From contig JAGVQM010000041.1 in NCBI GenBank assembly GCA_020051695.1, positions 1 to 64,000 of the forward strand: a DNA stretch of 64,000 bases. The letters are read 5' to 3'. The notes beneath the pieces are model-generated. The model saw nothing but the letters and a program-made list of their open reading frames with translations. It was not told where the DNA came from and searched no databases. Positions within the stretch are counted from its first letter, which is position 1, and each line of letters opens with the position of its first letter. Source of the DNA: Candidatus Zixiibacteriota bacterium. Lineage in GTDB: Bacteria > Zixibacteria > MSB-5A5 > WJJR01 > JAJRUJ01. The position numbers and the translations under genes were made by a program. Shown here piece by piece: positions 10,154 through 18,907 of the stretch.

Positions 10154-10271
10154 TTGTGTTTATTTCCCGCCTTTTCACCCGATCAAGATAACATCCCGGT
10201 CATCCGATATCAAAAACAGGCGTCTAAGATAAATCACCCGTCCTTTCGGGACAACCGAAAAGGAGAGAGCC

Positions 10272-10547
10272 ATGTTTGTCTGGTGTACCATTTTGTTTTT
10301 GCTGGGGATCACGGCCTTTTTGGACAGTATGTTCAACTACGGCGAAATTTTCCGCCAAATCAATTCTGTCTTTTTCATGCTGGTCAGTCTGGGCTTGCTG
10401 GTCCGCACCACGATCAAGGCTCGGGGCCGGATTTTTGAGCGGCAAGTAGAGCGGATCAACGAGTTGGAAAACAAAGTCGCAGAACTCGAAGCGGAGTACC
10501 GTGATAACCCGGTTCCGCGGACGTCCGGGTCGATGGTCACCGGTTAA
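10272..10547 (+). CDS. Small membrane protein with C-terminal coiled coil, function unknown
   Basis: A 91-residue protein behind a strong AAAGGAGAGAGCC ribosome-binding site. Two hydrophobic segments (residues about 3-18 and 32-46) are followed by a charged helix, RIFERQVERINELENKVAELEAEY, with heptad-like spacing. It probably sits in the inner membrane with a cytoplasmic coiled coil. The stop codon shares the palindrome TTAA (10544-10547) with the stop of the convergent TPR gene. No family recognised; the strong RBS and clean composition make it likely to be real. Confidence 0.65.
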   Translation: MFVWCTILFLLGITAFLDSMFNYGEIFRQINSVFFMLVSLGLLVRTTIKARGRIFERQVERINELENKVAELEAEYRDNPVPRTSGSMVTG

Positions 10548-12406
10548 TTCGGTTCCACCGGGGGCGCCTCCAGCCCCTGCAATCGCCGGCGTGCCTCCTC
10601 CAGATAGGGACTGTCGGCATATTCGGTCAACACCCGCCGATAAGCCTCGCGGGCGGCGGCGGGTTGCCGCAATTTGTCGGCATATACCGTTCCCTGCGCG
10701 GTCAATGCTGCGGGCATCAAGAACCCGTCGGGGTACCGTTCCGTTAATATGCCATAACTGATTGCCGCGCTGTCCGGCCGGTCCAGTTCGGTATACAGTT
10801 GCCCCAGTTCATATAATGCGTCATCAGCCAGTGAATTTGCCGAATCGCGCGCCAATTCCCACAGGAGCAAGCGTGCCGAATCGAACTGCCGCCGTTTTTC
10901 CAGAAAAGCCGCAGTGGCGAACCTTTTTAACGACCAGTCGAGCGGTTCGCGGTTTTCCTCGATCCGCAGGCCGAGGATAATGGCGTCGTTGACGTAAAAA
11001 CCGTCGGGAAACCGGCGAGTCAAGCCGTCCAGGACCTGTTTTGCCGAATCAAACGCCTCGGCATAAAACAACGTTTCCGCCCGTTTGAACAGGATGATTT
11101 CCTGCTGGTCCTCGCGCAATCGAATCCGTTCGCACGATTCATAAATGGAATCGGCAGCGGCCAGATCATTCCGCAAAAGCATACAATCGGCCAGCCGGAC
11201 CGCCGCGCCGAACAGGTATTCGCGGTTGGCGCTCAGCGAAACGGCCTCACGGAAAAAAGCGTCCGCCGAGTCCGGTTCATGGAGTTCATCAAGGTACATA
11301 GCGCCGATTTCCAGATACAATTCCGCCTTATGCGGCAAATTGGGGAAGGCCGCCGCGATGTTCCGTAATATCGCCACCGCTGAATCGGCCTGCTGCAACC
11401 CCGCCAGGGCGCGCGCGGAGTAAATTCTCACATCCATGGCGCGTTGATGGTCGGGATAACGGTCCAAAAACGTGCCACACGCCCGCCGGGCCGCGGCATA
11501 GTGGCCATCCTGCAGACACCGCATGATGAAATAAAGGATGTCTTCACTGGGATTTTCCGAAAGGTCATCGGCGGCAAGATACTCCGGCCAGGCGGCCTCC
11601 GGGTCGCCCTGTTCTATCAGCAACTCGGCGTACAGCCGGTGGGCGTGAAAATTCTCCGGGTGGGCCGCCACGATTTCCTGCAGCGCTGCGGTCAGTTCCG
11701 TAGTGCCTTCTTCCATCCGGACAATGGCCGCGATTTTGTTTTGCACTACTTTCAGACCGCGGGGGTTTTCCTGGAGATCCCAGAAGTATTCCATGATCGC
11801 TTTGGCGTACTCCCGGCGCGATTCATACAAATCGGCCAACTGCCGCGAAAACAGCCGGGGCCGGCCGAAATGTGTGCGCGCTGTTTCATAGATGGCCACG
11901 GCCTGCTGATACCTGCCGTTCCGCAGGTAAGCCCGTGCCGCCTGGTCAAAATAATCCTCGGCAGCGGGGAGTGGCGTCAGCAAATCAGTCAGGGTACTCT
12001 CGGCGGCATCAACCTGCTCGAGTTTGAACCAGCAATCGGCGATCAGTCCCACATCCTCGGCGTACCGGTCGGAGGACGACAGCCCGGCCAACAGCAAATC
12101 CAGTAGTTTGCCGTAATTTTTCGACCGCTCATAGGCGCGCCGCAACAAGCGGTGTACCTCCGGCTCGCCGGGGTGGTCGCGGTCGAGTTTTTCCAAAAGC
12201 AGCAGCGCTTCTTCATGTTGCCCGTGATTGAGATATGATTCCGCCCGTTCCAGCGCAGCGGAAAACCGCTCCTGGATACTCACCTGGGCCGTTGCGTCAA
12301 CACCGGTGAAACCGGCCGTCAACACCAACGCCAGGCAGAGCGGCGCGAAGATTATTGCAGTCCTGTGTCTCATGTCGTGTGCCATGTCATTCTTTGTAAA
12401 CTCCAT
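10544..12406 (-). CDS. Exported TPR-repeat protein
   Basis: Up to 620 residues. A signal peptide is visible (RHRTAIIFAPLCLALVLTAGF, ending near DATAQ), followed by a chain of TPR helices over the whole length (for example SYLNHGQHEEALLLLEKLDRDHPGEPEVH, EDYFDQAARAYLRNGRYQQAVAIYE, and SLADDALYELGQLYTELDRPDSAAISYGIL). It is likely a periplasmic scaffold, with a YbgF/BamD-like repeat spacing at the end. The start is uncertain: ATGs at 12406, 12385 and 12373 are in frame and none has a clear Shine-Dalgarno; the signal peptide favours one of the last two. About 80 bp upstream on the same strand lies a promoter-plus-terminator unit (12486-12589) that may act as its attenuated leader. Confidence 0.85.
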   Translation of the reverse strand: MEFTKNDMAHDMRHRTAIIFAPLCLALVLTAGFTGVDATAQVSIQERFSAALERAESYLNHGQHEEALLLLEKLDRDHPGEPEVHRLLRRAYERSKNYGKLLDLLLAGLSSSDRYAEDVGLIADCWFKLEQVDAAESTLTDLLTPLPAAEDYFDQAARAYLRNGRYQQAVAIYETARTHFGRPRLFSRQLADLYESRREYAKAIMEYFWDLQENPRGLKVVQNKIAAIVRMEEGTTELTAALQEIVAAHPENFHAHRLYAELLIEQGDPEAAWPEYLAADDLSENPSEDILYFIMRCLQDGHYAAARRACGTFLDRYPDHQRAMDVRIYSARALAGLQQADSAVAILRNIAAAFPNLPHKAELYLEIGAMYLDELHEPDSADAFFREAVSLSANREYLFGAAVRLADCMLLRNDLAAADSIYESCERIRLREDQQEIILFKRAETLFYAEAFDSAKQVLDGLTRRFPDGFYVNDAIILGLRIEENREPLDWSLKRFATAAFLEKRRQFDSARLLLWELARDSANSLADDALYELGQLYTELDRPDSAAISYGILTERYPDGFLMPAALTAQGTVYADKLRQPAAAREAYRRVLTEYADSPYLEEARRRLQGLEAPPVEPN

Positions 12407-12485
12407 TATCGGTCAGGTTCCTCAGCCGGCGCATAATATGGCACTACGATTGAAAAACAAAGTTGTTGCTGCCTGCCGGATGTAC

Positions 12486-12556
12486 AAAAAAACGAGTGAG
12501 CCCAGACGAGGCAAAGGGGGTTGGAAAAACGCCTCGCCGAAACGAGACTCACTCAC
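12486..12556 (-). ncRNA. Putative ~70-nt hairpin RNA (small RNA or attenuated leader)
   Basis: Starting 6-8 bp after a near-consensus promoter, the minus-strand transcript would begin about 12555 and fold end to end. GAGTGAG (12554-12548) pairs perfectly with CTCACTC (12500-12494), and inside it GGCGAGGC-type bases pair as CGAGGC (12536-12531) with GCCTCG (12512-12507). A G and seven U follow (12493-12486). The intervening loop is pyrimidine-rich. There is no room for a convincing peptide. It could be a free-standing sRNA or a terminated leader of the TPR gene that starts 80 bp further on. It lacks the SRP-RNA tetraloop domain and does not resemble 6S or tmRNA. Confidence 0.5.
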
Positions 12557-12561
12557 CGCAT

Positions 12562-12589
12562 ATCATAAGTACCCGCCGGCTTTTGTCAA
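12562..12589 (-). promoter_or_regulatory. Near-consensus sigma70 promoter
   Basis: Minus strand: TTGACA (12589-12584), 16-bp spacer, TATGAT (12567-12562). This is the best-scoring promoter by eye in the window. It reads into the hairpin RNA at 12556-12486 and then towards the TPR gene. Confidence 0.65.
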
Positions 12590-12692
12590 GAGGCAAGTGC
12601 GGTGGCTGCCTGCACATTGTCCGCCGCCGGAAGGAAATCCGTTGCCCGTCCGCGCGCCACATGGTATTGTCTGCCAAACGGGGAGGGACCTG

Positions 12693-13247
12693 ATGCGGAT
12701 CAAGAGCATTGCCGAACACGAAGCCAAGGGACCGGTGAAAATAGAATATGATCGCCTGATTGAAAATTTCGGCATGGTGCCGAATGTGACCAAGGTGTTT
12801 TCGATCCACCCGGGAATCTTCCAGTTACACAACGATATGTACCGGAAAATTATGGTCGAATCCAGTCTGCTGCCCAAACCGATCAAACAGCTTATCGCTG
12901 TTTTGGTCTCGGTAGCGGATTGTTGTGATTACTGCCTGATCTGGCATTCGCGTTTTTTAATGCATCTTGGTGTGGATGATGAGCTTATTGATACGCTCCG
13001 CCAGGATTTCCATCGGGCGCCGGTGGATGACAAAACAATGGCGCTGCTGGAATTTGCCGATGCAGTTGCGCGCAATTCAGCGCAATTGTCCGATGGGCCG
13101 GTCAACTCACTTAAAAAACACGGATTTTCGGACGAAGAAATCCTGGAAGCGACCACGCTGGTCGGGTATATGAGTTTTGTCACACGCGTCGTCAACGCTC
13201 TGGGAGTGGAAATCGAGCCGTCCCAGGCTGACCGCCGCTCCTCCTGA
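12693..13247 (+). CDS. AhpD-like / carboxymuconolactone-decarboxylase-family protein
   Basis: A 184-residue all-helical protein. SVADCCDYCLIWHS (residues about 74-87) contains the CXXC and downstream His of the AhpD core, the redox pair of alkylhydroperoxidase-type enzymes. The rest (IKQLIAVLVS, FADAVARNSAQLSD, EEILEATTLVGYMSFVTRVVNALGVE) matches peroxidase-related CMD proteins. The start at 12693 is set by a GGGAGGGACC ribosome-binding site; an open frame continues upstream but crosses the promoter/hairpin region and is not credible. Probable role: peroxide or other thiol redox chemistry in the cytosol; substrate unknown. Confidence 0.85.
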   Translation: MRIKSIAEHEAKGPVKIEYDRLIENFGMVPNVTKVFSIHPGIFQLHNDMYRKIMVESSLLPKPIKQLIAVLVSVADCCDYCLIWHSRFLMHLGVDDELIDTLRQDFHRAPVDDKTMALLEFADAVARNSAQLSDGPVNSLKKHGFSDEEILEATTLVGYMSFVTRVVNALGVEIEPSQADRRSS

Positions 13248-13370
13248 TCGCTTTTGGCCGTTTTCGCCCCTTTTGGGCTTTAATTGGTTGAGGAGCGCGG
13301 AACCGGCGCCATTTTGTCTGTTGTTTTGTTTGCCTTTCCGGGATTAGGGGGGTACATTAGTAAGTTTTTG

Positions 13371-14060
13371 ATGGATACGGTGGCGGACAATCTGCGGCGG
13401 CTGAGAGGAAACATCGCGCAAGCCGCTGCCCAGGTGGGGCGAGACCCGAAGAGTATTACCCTTGTCGCCGTATCCAAACGGATGCCGGTTGGCCGGATTT
13501 GTGAAGCCCTGGCTGTCGGGCAGGTCGATTTTGGGGAGAACAGAGTGCAGGAAGCCCTGACAAAAATCCCAAGTGTCCCCACTGTCGCCCGGTGGCATAT
13601 GGTCGGTCATTTGCAAACGAATAAGGTGAAAGACGCGGTGGGTTTATTTGCTTTGATCCAGTCGGTGGACTCAGCGCGGCTGGCCGAGGAAATCGGCCGT
13701 CAGGCAGCACGGATCGGCAAAAACCAGGAGATTTTAATTCAAGTGAATACCTCCGGCGAACCACAAAAATCCGGTTGCAACCCCGAGGAGCTTGACGGGT
13801 TGGTGGAAAAAATCGGCGGTCTCCCGTCGCTGCGGTTGCGGGGCTTGATGACCATCGGGCCACTGACCGATGACCGCGCTTGCATCCGCGAGTCGTTCAA
13901 AAGCTTGAAAGTCGAATTCGACCGGCTTGCCGAAATTGGGGCGGGCCGGGAATGTATGAAGTATTTGTCGATGGGGATGAGCGGCGATTATGATCTGGCC
14001 CTGGCCGAAGGCGCCAATATGTTGCGGATCGGCACGGCGATATTCGGCCCGAGGCAGTAA
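13371..14060 (+). CDS. yggS: YggS-family PLP homeostasis protein
   Basis: A 229-residue single-domain PLP-binding barrel homologous to the N-terminal domain of alanine racemase. Seen: ITLVAVSKRMP with Lys36 as PLP lysine, FGENRVQEA, WHMVGHLQTNKVK, IQSVDS, VNTSGEPQKSG, RGLMTIGPL, and the end YLSMGMSGDYDLALAEGANMLRIGTAIFG. Family members handle pyridoxal phosphate supply and affect amino-acid pools. The ATG at 13371 gives the family length; the ribosome-binding site is poorly placed. It is first in the yggS-divIVA-PNP-ileS-dksA-lspA run, an order known from many bacteria near cell-division genes. Confidence 0.93.
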   Translation: MDTVADNLRRLRGNIAQAAAQVGRDPKSITLVAVSKRMPVGRICEALAVGQVDFGENRVQEALTKIPSVPTVARWHMVGHLQTNKVKDAVGLFALIQSVDSARLAEEIGRQAARIGKNQEILIQVNTSGEPQKSGCNPEELDGLVEKIGGLPSLRLRGLMTIGPLTDDRACIRESFKSLKVEFDRLAEIGAGRECMKYLSMGMSGDYDLALAEGANMLRIGTAIFGPRQ

Positions 14061-14092
14061 CCCGGCAGACAGGTGCCCGAACAAGGCGGTGG

Positions 14093-14827
14093 ATGATGAA
14101 TAAATCAGGGTCCATGACCCCCAACGATCTGCGAAACCAGGTGTTCGAGCGCAAGATGCGCGGTTATGACCCCGCTGTCGTAGCTGCGGTCCTGGAAGAG
14201 GCGGCGTCGCAATGGGAACGGCTGCTGGCCGAAGACCTGCATACAACTGAAAAGTGCGCGGCGCTCGAACAACAGGTGAAAAAGTACGCCGATCTGGAAC
14301 AGACAATCCGCGATACTCTAGTGCTGGCCCGCAAGGCCGCGGAGGACGAAGCAGATGCCGCCAAAAAAGAGGCGAAGCTGATCGTCGAACGCGCCCGTCT
14401 GGAAGCAGAAGGCATCATCAGGGAAGCACACGCCCGGACCGAAGATTTCCGGCGGCAGATCGAACAGCTGCACAGTATTCGCGATCGCTTGAAAGCCGAA
14501 ATGAAAGGGTTGTTGTATTCATACACCGAACAGATCAAAAAGCTGGATGAGGCGCACGCCGCAGTATCCCCGGGACCATTTGACGGGAGACGGCCGCTGG
14601 ACGATGAGTCTCCGGTTGTCGAGCTTTCCCCGGTAATGGATTTGCCGGAGAGCACGTTGCCTCCGGCGTTCGACGAAGCGGCGGAGGCCGATGACGATGC
14701 GTTTCTGGCCGCCGAACCGCAGGAGCGGCCGGACACGTCGGACGCTTTCGACACGGCGTTGAATAAAATTTTCGGCAGGGAATCGCGCGATGGCCGGGCG
14801 GACAAATCCGGACCGAAAGGCGCGTAG
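14093..14827 (+). CDS. DivIVA-domain coiled-coil protein
   Basis: A 244-residue protein. MTPNDLRNQVFERKMRGYDPAVVAAVLEEAASQWERL at the N terminus is the DivIVA/GpsB membrane-binding start (family: ITPLDIRNKEFKRKFRGYDP.EVDEFL). A long coiled coil rich in Ala/Glu/Arg follows (residues about 45-155), then an acidic, proline-containing tail and a short conserved-looking end (FDTALNKIFG). DivIVA proteins mark curved membranes and organise division or polar growth. Placement directly after yggS and before ileS is the classical divIVA position. Start at the first of two ATGs (14093) behind AAGGCGGTGG; 14114 is possible. Confidence 0.85.
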   Translation: MMNKSGSMTPNDLRNQVFERKMRGYDPAVVAAVLEEAASQWERLLAEDLHTTEKCAALEQQVKKYADLEQTIRDTLVLARKAAEDEADAAKKEAKLIVERARLEAEGIIREAHARTEDFRRQIEQLHSIRDRLKAEMKGLLYSYTEQIKKLDEAHAAVSPGPFDGRRPLDDESPVVELSPVMDLPESTLPPAFDEAAEADDDAFLAAEPQERPDTSDAFDTALNKIFGRESRDGRADKSGPKGA

Positions 14828-14858
14828 GGCGCGACTGGCAAAAGAAGGGTTGTCTGAG

Positions 14859-15680
14859 ATGGAGAAATTGCCGCAGAAGATTGCTGAGGCCGCGCAAGCG
14901 ATCCGTGGGAAAACCGATCTGGCGCCGGAAATCGGGATCATTCTCGGGACCGGTCTGGGCTCACTGGGAGATGGTATCGATGTTGCCACCGCCGTCGGGT
15001 ACGAACACATCCCGCATTTTCCCGTTTCCACCGTGGAAAGCCATGCCGGACGGCTCTTGTTTGGCTGGCTGGGCGGCAAGCCGGTGATGGCCATGCAGGG
15101 GCGGTTTCATTACTACGAGGGGTATTCGCTGACCGAGGTGACGTTCCCGGTCCGGGTGATGAAAGCGCTGGGCATGAAGATATTGATTGTCTCCAACGCC
15201 TGCGGCGGGATGAACCCGCAATTCGCGCGGGGAGACGTCATGATTATTTCCGATCATATCAATTTCCAAGGGGTCAACCCGTTGATCGGCCCGAATGACG
15301 ATGCGCTCGGCCCGCGGTTTCCGGACATGTGTCGTTGTTATGATCCGGAACTGATTGCCCTGGCCGAACAAGTTGCGCTGGAACGGAAAATCCCGGTCAA
15401 AAAAGGCGTCTATGTCGCTGTTTCCGGCCCCAACCTCGAAACGGCTGCCGAATACCGGTTTTTGCGCATTATCGGCGCGGACGTCGTGGGGATGTCCACA
15501 GTCCCGGAAGTGATCGTGGCGCGGCACCAGGGCACGCGGGTCGCCGGCTTTTCCATCATTACTGATATGGGTCTGCCCGATGCCCTGCGGCCGACCAGCC
15601 ATCAGGAGATCGTCCAGGTCGCCGGTCGTGCCGAACCCAAATTGAAAAACCTCATTGAGGGACTGGTGGAGCGTTTATGA
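14859..15680 (+). CDS. Purine-nucleoside phosphorylase (family 2 type)
   Basis: A 273-residue trimeric-type PNP that splits purine nucleosides with phosphate. Diagnostic blocks: IGIILGTGLGSLGD, STVESHAGRLLFG, MQGRFHYYEGYS, IVSNACGGMN, DHINFQGVNPLIGPN, and the signature GMSTVPEVIVARHQG. Residues YVAVSGPNLETAAEYRFLRI line the purine pocket. Start at ATG 14859 behind AAGAAGGG; an upstream in-frame start would lie inside the divIVA-like gene. Its presence between divIVA and ileS suggests co-transcription of purine salvage with the growth cluster. Confidence 0.95.
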   Translation: MEKLPQKIAEAAQAIRGKTDLAPEIGIILGTGLGSLGDGIDVATAVGYEHIPHFPVSTVESHAGRLLFGWLGGKPVMAMQGRFHYYEGYSLTEVTFPVRVMKALGMKILIVSNACGGMNPQFARGDVMIISDHINFQGVNPLIGPNDDALGPRFPDMCRCYDPELIALAEQVALERKIPVKKGVYVAVSGPNLETAAEYRFLRIIGADVVGMSTVPEVIVARHQGTRVAGFSIITDMGLPDALRPTSHQEIVQVAGRAEPKLKNLIEGLVERL

Positions 15681-15756
15681 TTTCGGCCTCCGACAGTGCA
15701 GCCGATCGACCGACGTAATACAGCAGGACGGACAAACCGTAAAAAAGCGGGACGAC

Positions 15757-18700
15757 ATGTTTGAAGCGTTGCCGAAAGACTTCTCCTTTCCCGAGGCCGA
15801 GAAAGCCGTCCTCGAGTTCTGGGGGAAAAACGACATATTTAAAAAATCGATTTCCCTTCGTGAGGGCAGCCGGCCGTTTGTGTTTTTTGAGGGGCCGCCG
15901 ACCGCCAACGGGAAACCGGGCATCCATCATGTACTCGCGCGGACGATCAAGGACACGGTCTGCCGCTATCAAACGATGCGCGGGCTGCAGGTCGCCCGTA
16001 AAGCCGGCTGGGACACGCACGGCTTGCCGGTGGAAATCGAAGTCGAAAAACAACTCGGGCTGGAAAGCAAGGCCAAAATCGAGGCCTATGGGATCGAGAA
16101 ATTCAATCAGCAGTGCCGCGAATCGGTTTTTCGATATTTGGAAGAGTGGAACAATCTGACCACCCGGATCGGTTACTGGCTGGATCTGGAACATCCATAT
16201 GTCACCCTCGATCGCGATTATATGGAGACGGTATGGTGGATTCTGGCCCAATTTTTCAACCGCGGGTTGTTATACGAGGGACATAAGATCGTTCCGTTCT
16301 GTCCGCGGTGCGAGACCGGGTTGTCCTCGCACGAAGTCGCGCAAGGTTATGCGGAAGTGGATGACCCCTCCGCGTTTGTGACCATGTCGCTGGAAGAGGA
16401 CCCTGATATCTCATTTCTGGTCTGGACCACCACGCCCTGGACATTGATTTCCAACACTGCGCTGGCGGTGGCTGCCGACAGCGAGTATGTCACCGTCCAA
16501 AAAGACGGGCGAAAGCTCATCCTGGCCGAGGCGCTTGCCCAGCAGGTCCTGGGTGGTGAATTTGAGATCCTCGACCGCTGCAAGGGCACGGCGCTGGCCG
16601 GCAAGCGGTATCGACCGTTATTCGATTTTTTTGCCGACCAGGCGGACCGGGCTTATTTCGTGATCACCGCGGATTTTGTTTCGATGGACGAGGGTACCGG
16701 GATTGTTCACATGGCCCCCGCGTTCGGCGCGGACGATTACGAAGCGGGGAAAAAGCACAACCTGCCGGTGTTTCAGCCGGTGAACATCAACGGCACCTTC
16801 AGCGAACGGATCACACCCTACGCCGGGATGTTTGTCAAACAGGCCGATCCCCGGATTACCGCCGATTTGCACAAGGCGGGCCGGCTGTTCCGTTCCGAGA
16901 AGTACCGCCATAATTATCCTTTCTGCTGGCGGTGCGATTCGCCGTTGATTCATTATGCCCGCAAATCATGGTACATTAAAACCTCGGAATTCCGGAACGA
17001 CCTCCTGGCCGCCAATCAGAAAATCTCCTGGTATCCACCGGAGATCGGCGCGGGGCGTTTCGGCGAATGGCTGGAAAATAACGTCGATTGGGCGCTCTCG
17101 CGCGAACGGTTTTGGGGTACGCCGCTGAACATCTGGGTCTGCGAAACATGCGGCAACAAGACCGCGGTCGACAGTGTGGCGATGCTCAGGGAGAAAGGCG
17201 ACAATCTTCCCGATCCGATCGATCTGCACCGGCCCTATGTCGACCAGGTCACATTGCGCTGCTCGTGTGGCGGGACGATGCGCCGGGTCCCGGAAGTCAT
17301 TGATGTCTGGTTCGATTCCGGGGCGATGCCGTTTGCCCAGTGGCATTATCCGTTCGAACATCAGGATGATTTCGACACACTCTTTCCGGCGGCGTTTATT
17401 TCCGAGGCGGTCGACCAGACGCGCGGGTGGTTTTACTCCCTGCTGGCGATTTCCACGCTGCTGCGCAATGAGCCAAGTTTTCTCAACTGTCTGGTCATGG
17501 AATTCGTGGTGGATAAAGACGGGCAGAAAATGAGTAAATCCAGGGGTAATGCCGCCGATCCGTGGGAAGCCGTCGGCGCTCACGGCGCGGACGCCCTGCG
17601 CTGGTATATGCTTTCGGTGTCGCAGCCCTGGCTGGCCACGCGCTATGACCTGGCCACGGTCGGTGAGGTGAAAAACAGGTTTTTCGACACCTGGAAAAAC
17701 ACGTACGCTTTTTTTGCGTTGTATGCCGGGATCGACGGTTTACACGCGGGCCAGATCATCGACCGGCCGCCATCGCCGGTCACGATCGACCGCTGGCTGC
17801 TTTCACGGATGCACACCGTCACGCGGCTGGTCGGCGAGGCCTTTGATAATTATGATCTGACCAAGGCCACGCGCGCGCTGGCGGATTTCCTGGTCGATGA
17901 TGTTTCCAACTGGTATGTGCGGCTGAACCGGCGGCGGTTCTGGGCGGGAGGACTGGGCGAAGATAAACTGGACGCCTATGCCACACTATACCGGGTGTTG
18001 ATGACCATCGGCAGGTTGTCGGCGCCCGTAGCGCCGTTTTTCTCGGAATATATCTTCCGACTGCTGACCGCGGGTTCAGCACGGCAACCGGAAAGCGTGC
18101 ATTTGACCGATTTCCCACGATCGGACACCGCGCACATCGACGACCAGCTTGAACTGACAGTCGCCGCAGTCCAGCGGATTGTGTCACTGGGCCGGGCCGC
18201 CCGGGTCAAGACTAATATCAAGGTCCGCCAACCCGTCGCCGATATCGTTGTTGTCCTGGCCCCCGGTATCGACCACGGCCTGCTGGAAAATGTCACCGCC
18301 GATATCCGTGGCGAATTGAATGTCAAGCAGGTCGATTTTCGCCAGTCCGGCGAGGGGTTTTTGCGGGTGACAGTCAAACCGAACTTTGCCAAAATCGGCC
18401 GGCGCGTGGGACCTAAAATGAAAGCCCTGACTGCTGTCCTGGCCGGTCTCCCGGTTGAACAGGCAGCCACCTTCCGTGACAGCGGGCGGCTGGACCTCGA
18501 GGTGGATGGAGAGACCTTCGTTTTCGAAGGCGATGATCTGGCCGTGACTGTCTCCGGGCCGGAGGGCTACCATGTCGAAGCCGACGGTGGGTATGCCGTG
18601 GGGTTGAATACGATACTGACCGGAGAACTGGTCACCGAGGGCTACTACCGGGAGTTGATCAACAAAATCCAGAATTTGCGCAAAGCCAGCGGCCTGGCGG

Positions 18701-18900
18701 TCACCGACCGGATCCGGCTGAGTATCCGGACGACGCCGCCGGTGTGGCTGGCGGTGGAAACCTTCAAGGAGAGAATCATTACTGAAACACTGTGTGATGA
18801 GTTGGGCCGTAACGGCAATCTGCAGTTCAGTACCGAACTCAAACTTAATGGTGAGCCGACCGTATTGAGTCTCGAAGTTACCGGACGTCCGGGGAGGTGA
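15757..18900 (+). CDS. ileS: Isoleucyl-tRNA synthetase, type 2 (eukaryote-like), GIHH signature
   Basis: A 1047-residue class I synthetase charging tRNA-Ile. Strong type 2 features: GWDTHGLPVEIEVEKQLGLESKAKIEAYGI, TRIGYWLDLEHPYVTLDRDY, the editing domain with VWTTTPWTLISNTALAV and DEGTGIVHMAPAFGADDY, the KMSKS loop at residues 591-595 (GQKMSKSRGN), and an anticodon/C-terminal region with no Cys4 zinc tail. Signature motif 1 reads PGIHHVL (residues 54-60): the normal HXGH order is swapped to GXHH. Type 2 enzymes are naturally mupirocin-resistant, and a swapped motif has been linked to very high resistance. Start at ATG 15757 (MFEALPKDFSFPEAEKAVLEFW). Confidence 0.97.
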   Translation: MFEALPKDFSFPEAEKAVLEFWGKNDIFKKSISLREGSRPFVFFEGPPTANGKPGIHHVLARTIKDTVCRYQTMRGLQVARKAGWDTHGLPVEIEVEKQLGLESKAKIEAYGIEKFNQQCRESVFRYLEEWNNLTTRIGYWLDLEHPYVTLDRDYMETVWWILAQFFNRGLLYEGHKIVPFCPRCETGLSSHEVAQGYAEVDDPSAFVTMSLEEDPDISFLVWTTTPWTLISNTALAVAADSEYVTVQKDGRKLILAEALAQQVLGGEFEILDRCKGTALAGKRYRPLFDFFADQADRAYFVITADFVSMDEGTGIVHMAPAFGADDYEAGKKHNLPVFQPVNINGTFSERITPYAGMFVKQADPRITADLHKAGRLFRSEKYRHNYPFCWRCDSPLIHYARKSWYIKTSEFRNDLLAANQKISWYPPEIGAGRFGEWLENNVDWALSRERFWGTPLNIWVCETCGNKTAVDSVAMLREKGDNLPDPIDLHRPYVDQVTLRCSCGGTMRRVPEVIDVWFDSGAMPFAQWHYPFEHQDDFDTLFPAAFISEAVDQTRGWFYSLLAISTLLRNEPSFLNCLVMEFVVDKDGQKMSKSRGNAADPWEAVGAHGADALRWYMLSVSQPWLATRYDLATVGEVKNRFFDTWKNTYAFFALYAGIDGLHAGQIIDRPPSPVTIDRWLLSRMHTVTRLVGEAFDNYDLTKATRALADFLVDDVSNWYVRLNRRRFWAGGLGEDKLDAYATLYRVLMTIGRLSAPVAPFFSEYIFRLLTAGSARQPESVHLTDFPRSDTAHIDDQLELTVAAVQRIVSLGRAARVKTNIKVRQPVADIVVVLAPGIDHGLLENVTADIRGELNVKQVDFRQSGEGFLRVTVKPNFAKIGRRVGPKMKALTAVLAGLPVEQAATFRDSGRLDLEVDGETFVFEGDDLAVTVSGPEGYHVEADGGYAVGLNTILTGELVTEGYYRELINKIQNLRKASGLAVTDRIRLSIRTTPPVWLAVETFKERIITETLCDELGRNGNLQFSTELKLNGEPTVLSLEVTGRPGR

Positions 18901-18907
18901 GACAGGC

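Noticed and set aside
12486-12556. 4.5S/SRP RNA or 6S RNA
   Set aside because: The hairpin RNA is too short and lacks the SRP GGAA-loop domain and the 6S open-bubble structure.
12228-12692. In-frame 155-codon extension upstream of the AhpD-like gene
   Set aside because: It crosses the hairpin RNA and its promoter, reads as shadow composition, and a good ribosome-binding site marks ATG 12693.
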